64,000 nucleotides of DNA from Jonesia denitrificans DSM 20603 (GCF_000024065.1 NC_013174.1:620001-684000); one strand, 5' to 3'; positions 20,696 to 30,989 are shown, numbered from the stretch's first letter. Notes: generated from the letters alone by a model not told the origin. Made by a program: numbers and translations.

Positions 20696-21382
20696 ATGGC
20701 TGAGAACCTGACCGTCGACATCCTCGACGCAACTGGTAACAAGACAGGTGACGCTGTGCTTCCCGCCGAGATCTTCGATGTTGCCCTCAACGTACCGCTG
20801 ATTCACCAGGTCGTTGTTGCGCAGCAAGCTGCTGCTCGCCAGGGAACCCATGCAACCAAGACCCGGGCACAGGTGTCCGGGGGTGGGCGTAAGCCATACA
20901 AACAAAAGGGAACAGGGCGTGCCCGTCAGGGTTCAACCCGCGCCCCTCAGTTTGCGGGTGGTGGAGTAGTCCACGGACCACAGCCACGTGACTACTCGCA
21001 GCGCACGCCAAAGAAGATGAAGGCAGCAGCTCTTCGTAGCGCACTGTCTGACCGTGCTCGCGCTGGTCGCATTCACGTCATCGATTCTTTTGGTGTAACG
21101 GAAGCTCCGTCCACGAAGGGTGCACTTTCGGCACTGTCCTCGCTGAAACTCAGCAAGGAAAACTTCGGCGACGTCAAGCACGTTCTTGTGGTTCACGAGC
21201 GGAATGACGAGATCACGATCAAGTCATTGCGGAACATCGAATCAGTACACCTGATCACCGCAGACCAGCTCAACACCTACGACGTGCTCCTGTCCGATGA
21301 TGTTGTGTTCACCAAGGCTGCACTCGACGGCTTCTTGGCTGGACGTCAGTCCGCTGACAACAACGAGGAGAACGCCAAGTGA
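20696..21382 (+). CDS. rplD: 50S ribosomal protein L4
   Basis: L4 lines the peptide exit tunnel with a long loop and in some bacteria regulates the S10 operon. The 228-residue protein includes the tunnel-loop region [20 protein letters not shown] (about residues 57-76) and the C-terminal globular part (about 120-215). Its stop codon overlaps the GTG start of rplW by four bases, implying coupled translation. Confidence 0.96.
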   Translation: MAENLTVDILDATGNKTGDAVLPAEIFDVALNVPLIHQVVVAQQAAARQGTHATKTRAQVSGGGRKPYKQKGTGRARQGSTRAPQFAGGGVVHGPQPRDYSQRTPKKMKAAALRSALSDRARAGRIHVIDSFGVTEAPSTKGALSALSSLKLSKENFGDVKHVLVVHERNDEITIKSLRNIESVHLITADQLNTYDVLLSDDVVFTKAALDGFLAGRQSADNNEENAK

Positions 21383-21681
21383 CTAAGCCGCAGAAGGACC
21401 CCCGCGACGTCATTGTCGCCCCCGTCCTCACTGAAAAAAGCTACGTCGGCTTCGAAGAAGGAAAATACACCTTCATTGTGCAGCCGAACGCGAACAAGAC
21501 TGAGATCAAGATCGCCGTTGAGAAAATCTTCGGCGTGAAGGTCGACTCCGTCAACACCATCAACCGTCAGGGCAAGACCCGTCGGACCCGTTTCGGCCTC
21601 GGCAAGCGCAAGAACACCAAACGCGCGATTGTGACCCTCCGTGAGGGACAAATCGACGTGTTCGGTGGGGCAGCTAGCTGA
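21379..21681 (+). CDS. rplW: 50S ribosomal protein L23
   Basis: L23 sits at the exit of the peptide tunnel and docks SRP and trigger factor. The 100-residue protein is the usual length, with the [19 protein letters not shown] segment at about 15-33 and a C-terminal [18 protein letters not shown] stretch. The GTG start overlaps the rplD stop in a GTGA arrangement. rplB follows after 33 bases. Confidence 0.96.
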   Translation: MTKPQKDPRDVIVAPVLTEKSYVGFEEGKYTFIVQPNANKTEIKIAVEKIFGVKVDSVNTINRQGKTRRTRFGLGKRKNTKRAIVTLREGQIDVFGGAAS

Positions 21682-21714
21682 TCGCCGTTCGAGAGCAGAT
21701 GAGGATAGATCCCC

Positions 21715-22551
21715 ATGGGAATCCGTAAGTACAAGCCGACGACGCCAGGCCGCCGTGACGCCAGCGTTGCCGACTTCGTCGAGATCACGCGCTCACAGCC
21801 GGAGAAGTCACTGGTCCGTCCACTGACCAAGACTGGTGGCCGTAACAACTCCGGCCGTATCACAACCCGTCACAAGGGTGGTGGTCACAAGCGTGCGTAC
21901 CGTGTTATCGACTTCCGTCGGCACGACAAGGACGGCGTGCCCGCAAAGGTCGCTCACATTGAGTACGACCCGAACCGTACCGCTCGTATCGCACTGTTGC
22001 ACTATGCAGATGGCGAAAAGCGTTACATCATTGCGCCACACAAGTTGCAGCAAGGTGACGTTGTTGAGGCTGGTCCCAACGCCGACATCAAGCCAGGCAA
22101 CAACCTTCCACTTCGCAACATCCCGACCGGTACCGTGATCCACGCAATTGAGCTTCGCCCAGGTGGTGGAGCAAAGATTGCACGCTCAGCTGGTGCTTCG
22201 GTGCAGCTTGTTGCGAAAGACGGACCATACGCGCAATTGCGTATGCCATCTGGCGAGATCCGCAACGTTGACGCGCGCTGCCGCGCTACCGTCGGCGAAG
22301 TGGGTAACGCTGAACAGTCGAACATCAACTGGGGTAAAGCAGGACGTATGCGGTGGAAGGGCGTTCGCCCAACTGTCCGTGGTGTTGCTATGAACCCGAT
22401 CGATCACCCGCACGGTGGTGGTGAAGGTAAGACCTCAGGTGGACGTCACCCGGTCTCACCTTGGGGACAACCAGAAGGGCGTACTCGCCGGCCAAACAAG
22501 CCGAGTGACAAGCTCATCGTTCGTCGTCGCCGCACCGGCAAGAAGCGCTGA
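21715..22551 (+). CDS. rplB: 50S ribosomal protein L2
   Basis: L2 is a core 23S rRNA-binding protein needed for subunit association and peptidyl transfer. The 278-residue protein is full length. The conserved histidine region near the C-terminus ([18 protein letters not shown], about residues 226-243) is intact, as is the [20 protein letters not shown] segment near 41-60. It lies between rplW and rpsS in the standard S10-operon order. Confidence 0.97.
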   Translation: MGIRKYKPTTPGRRDASVADFVEITRSQPEKSLVRPLTKTGGRNNSGRITTRHKGGGHKRAYRVIDFRRHDKDGVPAKVAHIEYDPNRTARIALLHYADGEKRYIIAPHKLQQGDVVEAGPNADIKPGNNLPLRNIPTGTVIHAIELRPGGGAKIARSAGASVQLVAKDGPYAQLRMPSGEIRNVDARCRATVGEVGNAEQSNINWGKAGRMRWKGVRPTVRGVAMNPIDHPHGGGEGKTSGGRHPVSPWGQPEGRTRRPNKPSDKLIVRRRRTGKKR

Positions 22552-22566
22552 TAGGGAGCCTGAACA

Positions 22567-22848
22567 ATGCCACGCAGCTTGAAAAAGGGTCCTTTCGTTG
22601 ACGGCCACCTTCAAAAGAAGGTCGACGCACAGAACGAAGCTGGTACCCACAATGTCATCAAGACCTGGTCCCGTCGGTCGGTTATCACGCCCGACTTCCT
22701 AGGTCACACTTTCGCCGTGCACGACGGTCGCAAACACGTACCCGTGTTTGTGACTGAAGCGATGGTCGGTCACAAACTCGGTGAGTTTGCTCCAACCCGC
22801 ACGTTCCGCGGCCACGTTAAGGACGACAAGAAGGGCCGTCGCCGCTGA
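22567..22848 (+). CDS. rpsS: 30S ribosomal protein S19
   Basis: S19 is a 30S head protein that forms bridges to the large subunit. The 93-residue protein begins [12 protein letters not shown] and contains the [20 protein letters not shown] signature (about residues 28-48) and a basic C-terminus. GGGAGCC lies upstream of the ATG. rplV follows after 48 bases. Confidence 0.97.
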   Translation: MPRSLKKGPFVDGHLQKKVDAQNEAGTHNVIKTWSRRSVITPDFLGHTFAVHDGRKHVPVFVTEAMVGHKLGEFAPTRTFRGHVKDDKKGRRR

Positions 22849-22896
22849 CCTCGGTCACAGGCAATGGTCATGACGAACCAAGAAGGCAGGACAGCA

Positions 22897-23265
22897 ATGG
22901 AAGCCATGGCGAAGGCGCGGTTCATCCGTGTCACGCCCCGAAAGGCCCGTCGCGTCGTGGATCTTATCCGTGGCAAGCAGGCCACAGAGGCCGTAACCGT
23001 GCTCAAGTTTGCGCCACAGGCTGCGAGCGAGCCGGTTCTCAAGGTCGTGCAGAGCGCTATCGCTAACGCACGGGTAATCGCAGACCGTGACAACGTGGCC
23101 TTTGACGAGACAAAACTCGTCATCAAGACCGCGGTGGTGGATGAGGGACCAACCCTCAAGCGTTTCCGCCCACGTGCTCAGGGTCGTGCTAGCCAGATCC
23201 TCAAGCGGACCAGCCACATCACTGTGGTTGTTGCTCCGATTGACGACAAGGAAGGGGCCCGATAG
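22897..23265 (+). CDS. rplV: 50S ribosomal protein L22
   Basis: L22 lines the peptide exit tunnel through a long beta-hairpin. With the ATG at 22897 the protein has 122 residues and the usual [20 protein letters not shown] start, with GAAGGCAGGA upstream. An in-frame ATG 33 bases earlier (22864) would add 11 residues and is less likely. The tunnel hairpin segment ends in [16 protein letters not shown]. Its stop codon overlaps the rpsC start by one base. Confidence 0.93.
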   Translation: MEAMAKARFIRVTPRKARRVVDLIRGKQATEAVTVLKFAPQAASEPVLKVVQSAIANARVIADRDNVAFDETKLVIKTAVVDEGPTLKRFRPRAQGRASQILKRTSHITVVVAPIDDKEGAR

Positions 23266-24080
23266 TGGGACAGAAGGTTCACCCGCACGGGTACCGTCTC
23301 GGAATCACCACCGATCACCGTTCGCGTTGGTTCGCTGACAGCACGAAACCAGGTCAGCGTTACCGCGACTACGTCCGTGAAGATGTCGCAATCCGCAAAC
23401 TCATGAGCGAAGGCCTTGAGCGTGCGGGGATTGCAAAGGTTGAGATCGAACGTACACGTGACCGTGTTCGTGTTGACATCCACACCGCGCGTCCCGGCAT
23501 CGTTATTGGTCGCCGTGGTGCAGAGGCAGACCGTATTCGTGGCGAGTTGGAAAAGCTCACAGGAAAGCAAGTTCAGCTCAACATTCTCGAGGTCAAGAAC
23601 GCTGAGATCGAAGCTCAGCTTGTTGCCCAAGGGATTGCTGAACAACTGGCGTCCCGTGTGTCTTTCCGTCGCGCAATGCGTAAGGGAATGCAGTCCGCAC
23701 TTCGTGCCGGCGCGAAGGGGATCCGTGTGCAATACTCGGGTCGTCTTGGTGGTGCTGAAATGAGTCGTTCGGAGTTCTACCGTGAAGGTCGTGTGCCACT
23801 GCACACACTCCGCGCGAACATCGACTACGGCTTCTTTGAAGCACGCACCACCTTCGGGCGCATCGGTGTCAAGGTGTGGATCTACAAGGGCGACATGACC
23901 GAGAAAGAGTTCAACGCGCAGCAGGCACAGCAGGCTCCGCGCGCTGGACGCGGACGCGGCGAACGCCCTGCACGTGGACGTCGTAACAGTGAGCGTAACA
24001 GCGGTGGCGCAACGCCAGCTGCTGATGCTCCCGCAGCTGAAGCGAAGGCTCCGGCTGCTGAGACCGGAACGGAGGCCTGA
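23265..24080 (+). CDS. rpsC: 30S ribosomal protein S3
   Basis: S3 forms part of the mRNA entry channel. The 271-residue protein has the N-terminal [13 protein letters not shown] motif, a KH domain ([17 protein letters not shown], about residues 74-90) and the C-terminal S3 domain. Beyond about residue 215 there is a low-complexity tail rich in Arg, Gly, Ala, Pro and Glu, a type of extension common in actinobacterial S3. The GTG start overlaps the rplV stop by one base, indicating coupled translation. Confidence 0.97.
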   Translation: MGQKVHPHGYRLGITTDHRSRWFADSTKPGQRYRDYVREDVAIRKLMSEGLERAGIAKVEIERTRDRVRVDIHTARPGIVIGRRGAEADRIRGELEKLTGKQVQLNILEVKNAEIEAQLVAQGIAEQLASRVSFRRAMRKGMQSALRAGAKGIRVQYSGRLGGAEMSRSEFYREGRVPLHTLRANIDYGFFEARTTFGRIGVKVWIYKGDMTEKEFNAQQAQQAPRAGRGRGERPARGRRNSERNSGGATPAADAPAAEAKAPAAETGTEA

Positions 24081-24084
24081 GCGA

Positions 24085-24504
24085 ATGCTTATCCCGCGCA
24101 GGCTCAAGCACCGCAAGCAGCACCACCCCTCCCGTAGTGGAGCTTCCAAGGGTGGAAACGTTGTGACCTTCGGTGACTATGGTATTCAGGCTTTGACCCC
24201 TGCCTACGTCACGAACCGTCAAATCGAAGCTGCACGTATTGCGATGACCCGCCACATCAAGCGTGGCGGTAAGGTCTGGATCAACATCTACCCAGACCGT
24301 CCCCTCACGAAGAAGCCCGCCGAAACTCGTATGGGTTCCGGTAAAGGTTCACCCGAGTGGTGGGTCGCTAACGTCAAGCCAGGCAAGATTGTTTTCGAAC
24401 TTGCTGGTGTCCCAGAGCCACTTGCTCGCGAGGCCATGCGCCGCGCGATGCACAAGCTCCCAATGAAGTGCCGTTTTGTGGTGCGTGAAGGAGGTGCTAA
24501 CTGA
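24085..24504 (+). CDS. rplP: 50S ribosomal protein L16
   Basis: L16 helps position A-site tRNA on the large subunit. The 139-residue protein begins [19 protein letters not shown] and carries the [19 protein letters not shown] motif (about residues 76-94). The ATG at 24085 is 4 bases after the rpsC stop and preceded by GGAGG. Its stop codon overlaps the start of rpmC by one base. Confidence 0.97.
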   Translation: MLIPRRLKHRKQHHPSRSGASKGGNVVTFGDYGIQALTPAYVTNRQIEAARIAMTRHIKRGGKVWINIYPDRPLTKKPAETRMGSGKGSPEWWVANVKPGKIVFELAGVPEPLAREAMRRAMHKLPMKCRFVVREGGAN

Positions 24505-24743
24505 TGGCCGTTGGAACTAAAGGCCTCGAGCCAAAGCAACTGGACCTCCTCGACGACGCAGCACTTGTTGCAGAACTTGAGAAAGCGAAGAAAGAACTCT
24601 TTAACCTTCGTTTCCAGGCTGCTTCAGGGCAACTCGAAACACATGGCCGACTCAAGGCCGTTCGCCGAGACATCGCGCGCATTTACACGATTCTTCGTGA
24701 GCGTGAACTCGGTATCCGTACTGCACCAAGCGTGAGCGAGTGA
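24504..24743 (+). CDS. rpmC: 50S ribosomal protein L29
   Basis: L29 lies near the peptide tunnel exit beside L23. The 79-residue protein is a two-helix hairpin with the conserved [15 protein letters not shown] segment (about residues 31-45) and [15 protein letters not shown] (about 53-67). It overlaps rplP by one base and ends 7 bases before rpsQ. Confidence 0.96.
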   Translation: MAVGTKGLEPKQLDLLDDAALVAELEKAKKELFNLRFQAASGQLETHGRLKAVRRDIARIYTILRERELGIRTAPSVSE

Positions 24744-24750
24744 GGCTGAT

Positions 24751-25023
24751 ATGAGCGAGAACATCGTCGCAGAACGCCCTCAACGCAAGACGCGTCGTGG
24801 GTACGTTGTGAGTGACAAGATGGAGAAAACCATCGTTGTCGAGGTAGAGGATCGCGTAAAGCACCCGCTTTACGGTAAGGTTATGCGCAGGACTAGCAAG
24901 GTGAAAGCTCACGACGAGCAAAACACCGCTGGAATCGGCGACCTGGTCCTCATCATGGAAACCCGTCCGTTGTCAGCCACTAAGCGCTGGCGTCTGGTGG
25001 AGATCCTCGAGAAGGCCAAGTAA
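24751..25023 (+). CDS. rpsQ: 30S ribosomal protein S17
   Basis: S17 is an OB-fold primary 16S rRNA-binding protein. The 90-residue protein has a short basic N-terminus and the conserved [20 protein letters not shown] region (about residues 16-35) and [11 protein letters not shown] (about 54-64). It is the last gene before a 136-base gap and a hairpin that divides this segment from rplN. Confidence 0.96.
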   Translation: MSENIVAERPQRKTRRGYVVSDKMEKTIVVEVEDRVKHPLYGKVMRRTSKVKAHDEQNTAGIGDLVLIMETRPLSATKRWRLVEILEKAK

Positions 25024-25036
25024 GCAGTCTTCCTCC

Positions 25037-25070
25037 ATGGGGCGGACCGTGAGTTTACGGTTCGCCCCAT
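25037..25070 (+). terminator. Hairpin between rpsQ and rplN
   Basis: A 14-bp stem (25037-25050 with 25057-25070, one G-U pair, 6-base loop) begins 14 bases after the rpsQ stop. No T-tract follows. It marks the S10/spc operon boundary and could be a terminator or processing site. Confidence 0.6.
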
Positions 25071-25159
25071 AGAGTTGTCTGTGAGACCTTCTTCAGAAAT
25101 TTATCCGTTCGGCAAGGCTCGCTTAGGCGAGAACCAGCTCGACGACAGGAGTTCATTAC

Positions 25160-25528
25160 ATGATCCAGCAGGAGTCGCGACTTCGCGTCGCTGATAACAC
25201 GGGAGCCAAGGAAATCCTTTGCATCCGCGTTCTCGGTGGCTCGGGCCGTCGCTACGCCGGTATTGGTGACACAATTGTCGCCACCGTCAAGGATGCAATC
25301 CCTGGCGGAAACGTCAAGAAGGGTGACATCGTCAAGGCTGTCATCGTTCGTACGTCCAAGGAACGCCGTCGCCCAGACGGTTCCTACATCAAGTTCGACG
25401 AGAACGCAGCGGTGATTCTCAAGAACGACGGGGAACCACGCGGTACGCGTATCTTTGGTCCCGTCGGTCGTGAACTGCGCGACAAGCGCTTCATGAAGAT
25501 CATCTCGCTGGCGCCGGAGGTGCTCTGA
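25160..25528 (+). CDS. rplN: 50S ribosomal protein L14
   Basis: L14 forms an intersubunit bridge on the large subunit. The 122-residue protein has the standard [18 protein letters not shown] start and the [21 protein letters not shown] segment near residues 55-75. It opens the spc operon after a 136-base gap that contains the rpsQ-side hairpin. ACAGGAG lies 9 bases before the ATG. rplX begins 2 bases after its stop. Confidence 0.97.
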   Translation: MIQQESRLRVADNTGAKEILCIRVLGGSGRRYAGIGDTIVATVKDAIPGGNVKKGDIVKAVIVRTSKERRRPDGSYIKFDENAAVILKNDGEPRGTRIFGPVGRELRDKRFMKIISLAPEVL

Positions 25529-25530
25529 CC

Positions 25531-25881
25531 ATGGCTAACATCAAAAAGGGCGACACCGTAATCGTCATCGCGGGCAAGGACAAGGGCAAGACAGGCCGTG
25601 TTCTCCAGGTTCTTCGTGACCAGGACCGCGTCATTGTTGAGGGTGTCCGTCGAGTCACCAAGCACGTCAAGCCAGGACAAACTGCTCGCGGTACACGCAC
25701 GGGTGGCATCGAGGTTGTCGAAGCCCCGATCCACATCTCTAACGTTCAGTTCTATGACGCAGAGACCAAGCGTGGGAAGCGCCTCGGATCCCGCCTCGAA
25801 GAGGTAGAGCGTAACGGGCGTCAGCGTATTGCACGCGTGCGTGTTGTTCGTGGCCACGGCGACAAGGAGAAGGACGTCTGA
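25531..25881 (+). CDS. rplX: 50S ribosomal protein L24
   Basis: L24 is an assembly-initiating protein with a KOW motif. The 116-residue protein begins [20 protein letters not shown], the KOW signature, and continues with [16 protein letters not shown] (about residues 53-68). It lies 2 bases after rplN and overlaps rplE by one base, so the three genes are translated as a tightly linked group. Confidence 0.96.
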   Translation: MANIKKGDTVIVIAGKDKGKTGRVLQVLRDQDRVIVEGVRRVTKHVKPGQTARGTRTGGIEVVEAPIHISNVQFYDAETKRGKRLGSRLEEVERNGRQRIARVRVVRGHGDKEKDV

Positions 25882-26444
25882 TGAGCACCGAGACCAAGAC
25901 TCAGCCTCGCCTCAAGTCGCGTTACCGCGACGAGATCCGTCCTGCGCTGCACGAAGAGTTCAAGCACGAAAACATCAACCAGGTTGCTGGCCTTGTCAAG
26001 GTCGTCGTCAACATGGGTGTGGGAGACGCTGCAAAAGACTCCAAACTCATCGAGGGTGCAATCCGTGATCTGACACTGATCACCGGTCAGAAGCCTCAGG
26101 TGAACCGTGCTCGCAAGTCCATCGCGCAGTTCAAACTTCGTGAAGGAATGCCAATCGGCGCACACGTGACGCTTCGTGGTGACCGTATGTGGGAGTTCAC
26201 TGACCGTCTTCTCTCCATCGCGTTGCCTCGTATCCGTGACTTCCGCGGTCTTTCGCCTAAGCAGTTCGACGGAAACGGTAACTACACGTTCGGTCTGACC
26301 GAGCAGTCGATGTTCCACGAAATCGACCCCGACTCAATCGACCGGGTGCGTGGTATGGACATCACATTTGTCACCTCAGCCAAGACCGACGAAGAGGGCC
26401 GTTCGCTCCTCAAGCGACTCGGCTTCCCGTTCAAGGAGAACTGA
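25881..26444 (+). CDS. rplE: 50S ribosomal protein L5
   Basis: L5 binds 5S rRNA and contacts P-site tRNA. The 187-residue protein contains the conserved [10 protein letters not shown] segment (about residues 41-50), [20 protein letters not shown] (about 86-105) and [22 protein letters not shown] at the C-terminus. It overlaps the rplX stop by one base and is followed after one base by rpsN. Confidence 0.97.
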   Translation: MSTETKTQPRLKSRYRDEIRPALHEEFKHENINQVAGLVKVVVNMGVGDAAKDSKLIEGAIRDLTLITGQKPQVNRARKSIAQFKLREGMPIGAHVTLRGDRMWEFTDRLLSIALPRIRDFRGLSPKQFDGNGNYTFGLTEQSMFHEIDPDSIDRVRGMDITFVTSAKTDEEGRSLLKRLGFPFKEN

Positions 26445-26445
26445 C

Positions 26446-26631
26446 ATGGCTAAGAAGGCCCTGATTAACAAGGCAGCCGCAAAGCCCAAGTTCGCGGTTC
26501 GCGCTTACACCCGGTGCCAGCGTTGCGGTCGTCCGCACGCCGTGTACCGCAAGTTCGGACTCTGCCGTATCTGCCTTCGCGAAATGGCACACCGCGGCGA
26601 GCTTCCCGGCGTCACGAAGAGCAGCTGGTAA
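26446..26631 (+). CDS. rpsN: 30S ribosomal protein S14, type Z (zinc-binding)
   Basis: S14 completes the 30S head. At 61 residues this is the short zinc-binding form: two CxxC pairs (CQRC near residue 24-27 and CRIC near 40-43) make the zinc ribbon. It is therefore the C+ paralogue; many actinobacteria also carry a zinc-free S14 elsewhere, controlled by Zur, which is not in this window. Unusually close spacing (one base after rplE) suggests coupled translation. The ATG is preceded by AAGGAG. Confidence 0.95.
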   Translation: MAKKALINKAAAKPKFAVRAYTRCQRCGRPHAVYRKFGLCRICLREMAHRGELPGVTKSSW

Positions 26632-26705
26632 CAACTACGTCGCAGGTCCAGCGGGCGCGGCTTGCGCAGCGCCTGGATACCCCGGCGAGGAAGGGCTGAA
26701 GCCCA

Positions 26706-27104
26706 ATGACTATGACCGATCCGATCGCAGACATGCTGACACGTCTGCGGAACGCGAACTCGGCTTACCACGAGACGGTGACTATGCCATCGTCGAAGTT
26801 GAAGTCGAACATCGCGGCAATTCTCAAGGCCGAAGGTTACATCAAAGACTGGAAGATCGAGGATGCCCGTGTGGGTAAGAGCCTCGTCATCGAGTTGAAG
26901 TACAACACGGCCCGCGAACGTGCACTGGCTGGTGTGCGTCGTATCTCGAAGCCTGGTTTGCGTGTCTACGCAAAGTCCACGAACCTTCCACAGGTGCGTG
27001 GCGGACTGGGTGTCGCTATCTTGTCGACATCATCAGGTCTTCTCACAGACAAACAAGCCGCACAGAAGGGCGTGGGTGGGGAAGTCCTCGCCTACGTCTG
27101 GTAA
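26706..27104 (+). CDS. rpsH: 30S ribosomal protein S8
   Basis: S8 is a primary 16S rRNA-binding protein. The 132-residue protein has the [16 protein letters not shown] motif at its N-terminus and a conserved C-terminal [11 protein letters not shown]. Either ATG 26706 or ATG 26712 could start translation; both leave the domain unchanged, and the site AAGGGCTGAAG upstream favours the first slightly. In E. coli S8 represses the spc operon; no such site was identified here. Confidence 0.95.
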   Translation: MTMTDPIADMLTRLRNANSAYHETVTMPSSKLKSNIAAILKAEGYIKDWKIEDARVGKSLVIELKYNTARERALAGVRRISKPGLRVYAKSTNLPQVRGGLGVAILSTSSGLLTDKQAAQKGVGGEVLAYVW

Positions 27105-27125
27105 TCGGAAAGGAGAAGGATACAC

Positions 27126-27665
27126 ATGTCACGTATCGGTAAGCTTCCTATTCCGGTTCCCGCTGGTGTGGATGTCACGATCAACGGAAACCTTGTCACG
27201 ATCAAGGGATCAAAAGGCACGCTTGAGCACGTCATCCCTGCACCCATCGAGGTTGCGCGGGCTGAAGACGGAACGATCATCGTGTCACGCCCCAACGACG
27301 AGCGTCAGTCACGTGCCCTGCACGGTCTGACTCGCAGCCTGTTGGCCAACATCATCACTGGTGTGACCCAGGGATACGAGAAGAAGCTCGAGATTGTTGG
27401 CACGGGTTACCGTGTGACCGCAAAGGGTAAGGACCTTGAGTTCGCCCTTGGTTTCTCGCACCCGGTTGTCGTTACTGCTCCTGAAGGTATTACCTTCGCA
27501 GTCGAAGCTCCCACGAAGTTCTCCGTGTCGGGTATCGACAAGCAGCAGGTCAGCGAGGTCGCAGCGAACATCCGCAAGATTCGTAAGCCTGAGCCTTATA
27601 AGGGCAAGGGTGTGCGCTACGCCGGCGAGAACATCCGCCGCAAGGCTGGAAAGGCTGGTAAGTAA
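27126..27665 (+). CDS. rplF: 50S ribosomal protein L6
   Basis: L6 stabilises the sarcin-ricin region near the factor-binding site. The 179-residue protein shows two similar domains: [17 protein letters not shown] at the N-terminus and the C-terminal signature [18 protein letters not shown] (about 153-170). AAAGGAGAAGGA provides a strong ribosome binding site. rplR follows after 2 bases. Confidence 0.97.
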   Translation: MSRIGKLPIPVPAGVDVTINGNLVTIKGSKGTLEHVIPAPIEVARAEDGTIIVSRPNDERQSRALHGLTRSLLANIITGVTQGYEKKLEIVGTGYRVTAKGKDLEFALGFSHPVVVTAPEGITFAVEAPTKFSVSGIDKQQVSEVAANIRKIRKPEPYKGKGVRYAGENIRRKAGKAGK

Positions 27666-27667
27666 CC

Positions 27668-28039
27668 ATGGCTCTGAAGATTCTTGGAAAGGGCAAGGCA
27701 GTTGCTCGGCAGCGTCGTCACGCTCGTCTTCGCAAGAAGATCCGTGGTACTGCCGTACGTCCACGTCTCGTAGTTACTCGTTCGACCCGGCACATGGTTG
27801 CGCAAGTCGTCGATGACACTGCAGGCAAGACACTTGTTTCGGCGTCCACCCTTGAGGTGGACTTGCGATCATTCGACGGTGACAAGACCGCAAAGTCCCG
27901 CAAGGTTGGCGAACTGATCGCTGAGCGTGCGAAGGCTGCCGGTATTGACTCGGTCGTTTTTGACCGCGGTGGAAACAAGTACCACGGCCGTGTGGCGGCA
28001 GTCGCAGAGGGCGCCCGCGAAGGTGGTCTGTCACTGTGA
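27668..28039 (+). CDS. rplR: 50S ribosomal protein L18
   Basis: L18 binds 5S rRNA with L5 and L25. The 123-residue protein has a basic N-terminal arm ([15 protein letters not shown], about residues 14-28) and a conserved C-terminus with [22 protein letters not shown] (about 97-118, cited as two blocks [10 protein letters not shown] and AEGAREGG). It is 2 bases after rplF and 34 bases before rpsE. Confidence 0.96.
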   Translation: MALKILGKGKAVARQRRHARLRKKIRGTAVRPRLVVTRSTRHMVAQVVDDTAGKTLVSASTLEVDLRSFDGDKTAKSRKVGELIAERAKAAGIDSVVFDRGGNKYHGRVAAVAEGAREGGLSL

Positions 28040-28073
28040 TCTCCACAATCGTTTCGAAGCAAAGGACACTCTG

Positions 28074-28730
28074 ATGGCTGCAGGGCAGCGCAATTCCGGC
28101 GCACCCACGGGTGGCGCCAATGAGCAGAATGACCGTCGTAACAGCCGCGGACGCGGTGAAGGCGGAGGTCGTCGTGGTGACGCAGCTGAAAAGAGCGCTT
28201 TCGTTGAGCGCGTCGTCACCATCAACCGCGTAGCTAAGGTCGTTAAGGGCGGTCGTCGTTTCTCCTTCACAGCACTTGTTGTGGTGGGAGACGGTGACGG
28301 AACCGTCGGCGTCGGCTACGGTAAGGCCAAGGAAGTACCCGCGGCTATTGCCAAGGGTGTTGAGGAAGCGAAGAAGAACTTCTTCCGCGTTCCACGCATC
28401 AAGGGGACCATCACTCACCCAGTTCAGGGTGAGAAGGCAGCGGGAGTTGTCTTCTTGCGTCCTGCAGCACCTGGTACCGGTGTTATCGCCGGTGGTCCAG
28501 TGCGTGCAGTACTCGAGTGTGCAGGTGTTCACGACATCTTGTCGAAGTCACTTGGTTCCACCAACGCGATCAACATCGTGCACGCCACCGTTGACGCACT
28601 GAAGCAGCTCGAAGAGCCAGCTGAAGTTGCTGCTCGCCGTGGTCTTCCACTCGACCATGTAGCCCCGGCTGCCCTGCTCCGTGCACAGGCAGAAGGTAAG
28701 GCTGCGCAGAGCGCTGAGGTAGGTGCGTGA
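28074..28730 (+). CDS. rpsE: 30S ribosomal protein S5
   Basis: S5 helps unwind mRNA at the entry channel and affects decoding accuracy. The 218-residue protein has a Gly/Arg-rich N-terminal extension of about 45 residues, the RNA-binding domain starting near [20 protein letters not shown], and the C-terminal domain with [19 protein letters not shown] (about 132-150). The ATG 28074 is chosen because upstream in-frame starts lie within rplR. The stop codon overlaps the rpmD start by one base. Confidence 0.96.
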   Translation: MAAGQRNSGAPTGGANEQNDRRNSRGRGEGGGRRGDAAEKSAFVERVVTINRVAKVVKGGRRFSFTALVVVGDGDGTVGVGYGKAKEVPAAIAKGVEEAKKNFFRVPRIKGTITHPVQGEKAAGVVFLRPAAPGTGVIAGGPVRAVLECAGVHDILSKSLGSTNAINIVHATVDALKQLEEPAEVAARRGLPLDHVAPAALLRAQAEGKAAQSAEVGA

Positions 28731-28912
28731 TGGCCAATCTCAAGGTAACCCAGGTCAAGTCCGCAATTGGCGGCAAGCAAAACCAGCGCGACACGCTGCG
28801 TACTCTGGGCCTCAAAAAGATCGGACAGTCTACTGTCCGTGAGGATCGCCCAGAGGTCCGCGGCCTCATCGCTACCGTGGCACACCTAGTCACGGTTGAG
28901 GAGGTTGACTGA
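28730..28912 (+). CDS. rpmD: 50S ribosomal protein L30
   Basis: L30 is a small 50S surface protein. The 60-residue product has the standard [20 protein letters not shown] segment (about residues 4-23) and LGLKKIGQ (about 25-32). The ATG at 28730 overlaps the rpsE stop by one base; a GTG directly before it would add one residue. rplO follows after 2 bases. Confidence 0.96.
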   Translation: MANLKVTQVKSAIGGKQNQRDTLRTLGLKKIGQSTVREDRPEVRGLIATVAHLVTVEEVD

Positions 28913-28914
28913 TC

Positions 28915-29391
28915 ATGGCCGAGAAGAAGGCTGAAGAAACCACCACAGTTGAGCCGCTGAAGCTTCACGACCTTCGCCCAGCTAGGGGCGCAAAGAAGGC
29001 CAAGACCCGTGTGGGTCGTGGTGAAGCATCCAAGGGTAAGACTGCTGGTCGTGGTACCAAGGGTACGAAAGCGCGTTACCAGGTTCCGGCACGCTTTGAG
29101 GGTGGTCAAATGCCACTTCACATGCGTTTGCCGAAGCTCCGTGGCTTCAAAAACCCATTCCGCGTCGAGTACCAAGTTGTGAACTTGGACAAACTCTCAG
29201 AACTATATCCTGAGGGTGGCGCAGTAACCGTTGACGACCTTGTCGCAAAGGGCGCTGTTCGCAAGAACAAGCCCGTCAAGGTTCTCGGCACCGGCGAGAT
29301 CTCGGTCAAGCTGGAAGTCACCGTTGACGCAGTGTCCTCCTCAGCCCAGGAGAAGATCCAGGCTGCCGGCGGCACCATCTCAGTTCGCTGA
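28915..29391 (+). CDS. rplO: 50S ribosomal protein L15
   Basis: L15 is a late-assembly protein of the large subunit. The 158-residue protein has the typical [21 protein letters not shown]-terminal region, basic and glycine-rich (about residues 17-60), and a globular C-terminal domain with the [21 protein letters not shown] segment (about 127-147, conserved GEISV core). It is the last gene before a 16-bp hairpin and the separate secY leader. Confidence 0.96.
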   Translation: MAEKKAEETTTVEPLKLHDLRPARGAKKAKTRVGRGEASKGKTAGRGTKGTKARYQVPARFEGGQMPLHMRLPKLRGFKNPFRVEYQVVNLDKLSELYPEGGAVTVDDLVAKGAVRKNKPVKVLGTGEISVKLEVTVDAVSSSAQEKIQAAGGTISVR

Positions 29392-29699
29392 GAATCCCTA
29401 CATGACTATGGGCTGGTACACCGCGTGTGCCAGCCCATAGTCATGCCATATCAACAAACACCACGAGTGACACAGACGTCTTACTCACAACACGCCCCAT
29501 CATGTCCATGGGCAGAACTTGGACATCATGTGGATTTCTGTTCAAGGCAGTGTGCGTATAAGGTATCTTCGGTATCGCTATACCGATACGCTGTCATCAT
29601 TTGCATGCACCTGTTGGTGATAACCACAGTGGGTTGCCACCATACACAGGACGCCGCGTACGCGGTGACCGCGCCGCGACAAGGGCTCAGGAGGACCAT
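29392..29699. other. rplO-secY intergenic region (308 bases)
   Basis: It holds the rplO hairpin and about 250 bases that should include a secY-adk promoter and leader. I see no gene in it. A GTATCTTCGGTATCGCTATACC stretch near 29562-29583 contains a small GGTATC/GATACC-like repeat (GGTATCTTC, GGTATCGC), which I cannot interpret. Confidence 0.5.
29401..29445 (+). terminator. Hairpin after rplO
   Basis: A 16-bp stem (CATGACTATGGGCTGG at 29401-29416 with 29430-29445) begins 9 bases after the rplO stop. The 13-base loop can pair further. There is no T-tract, but the strength and location favour a terminator separating spc genes from secY. Confidence 0.65.
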
Positions 29700-30989
29700 G
29701 TGCTAGGCGGATTCGTTCGTGCGTTTAGGACGCCAGATCTACGGTACAAGTTGCTGTTCACTATCGGAATCATTGTGCTGTATCGGATCGGATCGTTTGT
29801 TCCAGCACCTGGTGTCTCCTATCCCAATATTCAACAATGTCTTGCCACTCAGGAAACGGGAGCCCTTCTTGGTCTCGTTAACCTCTTTTCCGGTGGGGCA
29901 TTGCTTCAACTGTCAATCTTTGCGCTGGGGATCATGCCGTACATTACGGCAAGTATTATCGTCCAGTTACTCCGTGTGGTGATCCCTCGATTTGAGGCAC
30001 TGCATAAGGAAGGGCAGACGGGAACAGCAAAGCTTACTCAGTACACTCGTTACCTCACTATTGGTCTCGCCCTGCTGCAAGCAACCACTTACGTCACCTT
30101 GGCTCGCACCGGCAACTTGATTCCCGGTTGTGTTGTGATCCCAAACAACAGTGTCATGACATCGCTCTTTGTGGTGTTAACGATGACGGCAGGGGCAACG
30201 CTTCTGATGTGGTTTGGTGAGCAAATCACTGACCGCGGCATTGGTAACGGCATGTCGATGCTGATCTTCATCTCTATTGCTGCATCGTTCCCACCTGCTA
30301 TTTGGTCGATCACGCAAGGTTCTGGTGGTTTTGCCAAGTTTGCTATCGTTCTCGCGGTCGCACTCATTGTTATCGCTCTTGTCGTGTTCGTCGAACAGTC
30401 ACAACGTCGTATCCCTGTTCAATATGCGAAGCGTATGGTCGGTCGCAAGGTGTATGGCGGTTCTTCGACTTACATTCCGATCAAGATCAACATGGCAGGT
30501 GTGATCCCTGTCATCTTCGCGTCGTCGATCCTCGCTGTGCCCACTTTGGTCGCGCAGTTCGCGGACGTGAATAATGATTGGGTAGCCTGGATTCAGCGGA
30601 ACATTGCCTCACCATCGGCGCCGCTCCACCTTGCTCTTTTTGTTGTCATGATTCTTTTCTTCTGTTTCTTCTACACTGCGATTACCTTCAACCCGGATGA
30701 AGTCGCGGACAACATGAAGAAATATGGAGGCTTCATTCCCGGGATCCGTGCTGGCCGCCCAACTGCGGAATACCTGGATTACGTCATTACCCGTGTGACA
30801 TCAGCGGGGGCGATCTACTTGGCCTTGGTGGCACTCGTGCCGACAGTGACATTCATTGCGATGGGTGTTGGCGATTCGATTCCGTTTGGTGGAACATCGA
30901 TTCTCATCATCGTTGGTGTCGGGCTGGAAACTGTGAAGCAGATTGATTCACAACTGCAACAACGTCATTACGAAGGGTTGCTCAAATGA
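29700..30989 (+). CDS. secY: Preprotein translocase subunit SecY
   Basis: SecY is the pore of the Sec channel in the cytoplasmic membrane. The 429-residue protein is of normal length and shows about ten hydrophobic helices, starting with YKLLFTIGIIVLYRIGSFVP (about residues 14-33). The plug-region and QGSGGFAK, QRRIPVQYAKR and GGSSTYIPIKIN blocks are conserved SecY signatures. The GTG at 29700 is preceded by AGGAGGA and gives a normal N-terminus; a longer frame reaching 29601 is rejected. Its stop overlaps adk by four bases (ATGA). Confidence 0.96.
   Translation: MLGGFVRAFRTPDLRYKLLFTIGIIVLYRIGSFVPAPGVSYPNIQQCLATQETGALLGLVNLFSGGALLQLSIFALGIMPYITASIIVQLLRVVIPRFEALHKEGQTGTAKLTQYTRYLTIGLALLQATTYVTLARTGNLIPGCVVIPNNSVMTSLFVVLTMTAGATLLMWFGEQITDRGIGNGMSMLIFISIAASFPPAIWSITQGSGGFAKFAIVLAVALIVIALVVFVEQSQRRIPVQYAKRMVGRKVYGGSSTYIPIKINMAGVIPVIFASSILAVPTLVAQFADVNNDWVAWIQRNIASPSAPLHLALFVVMILFFCFFYTAITFNPDEVADNMKKYGGFIPGIRAGRPTAEYLDYVITRVTSAGAIYLALVALVPTVTFIAMGVGDSIPFGGTSILIIVGVGLETVKQIDSQLQQRHYEGLLK

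Noticed and set aside
23178-24149. Reading frame of 323 codons on the minus strand opposite rpsC.
   Set aside because: It covers the S3 gene in antisense and has no recognisable domain.
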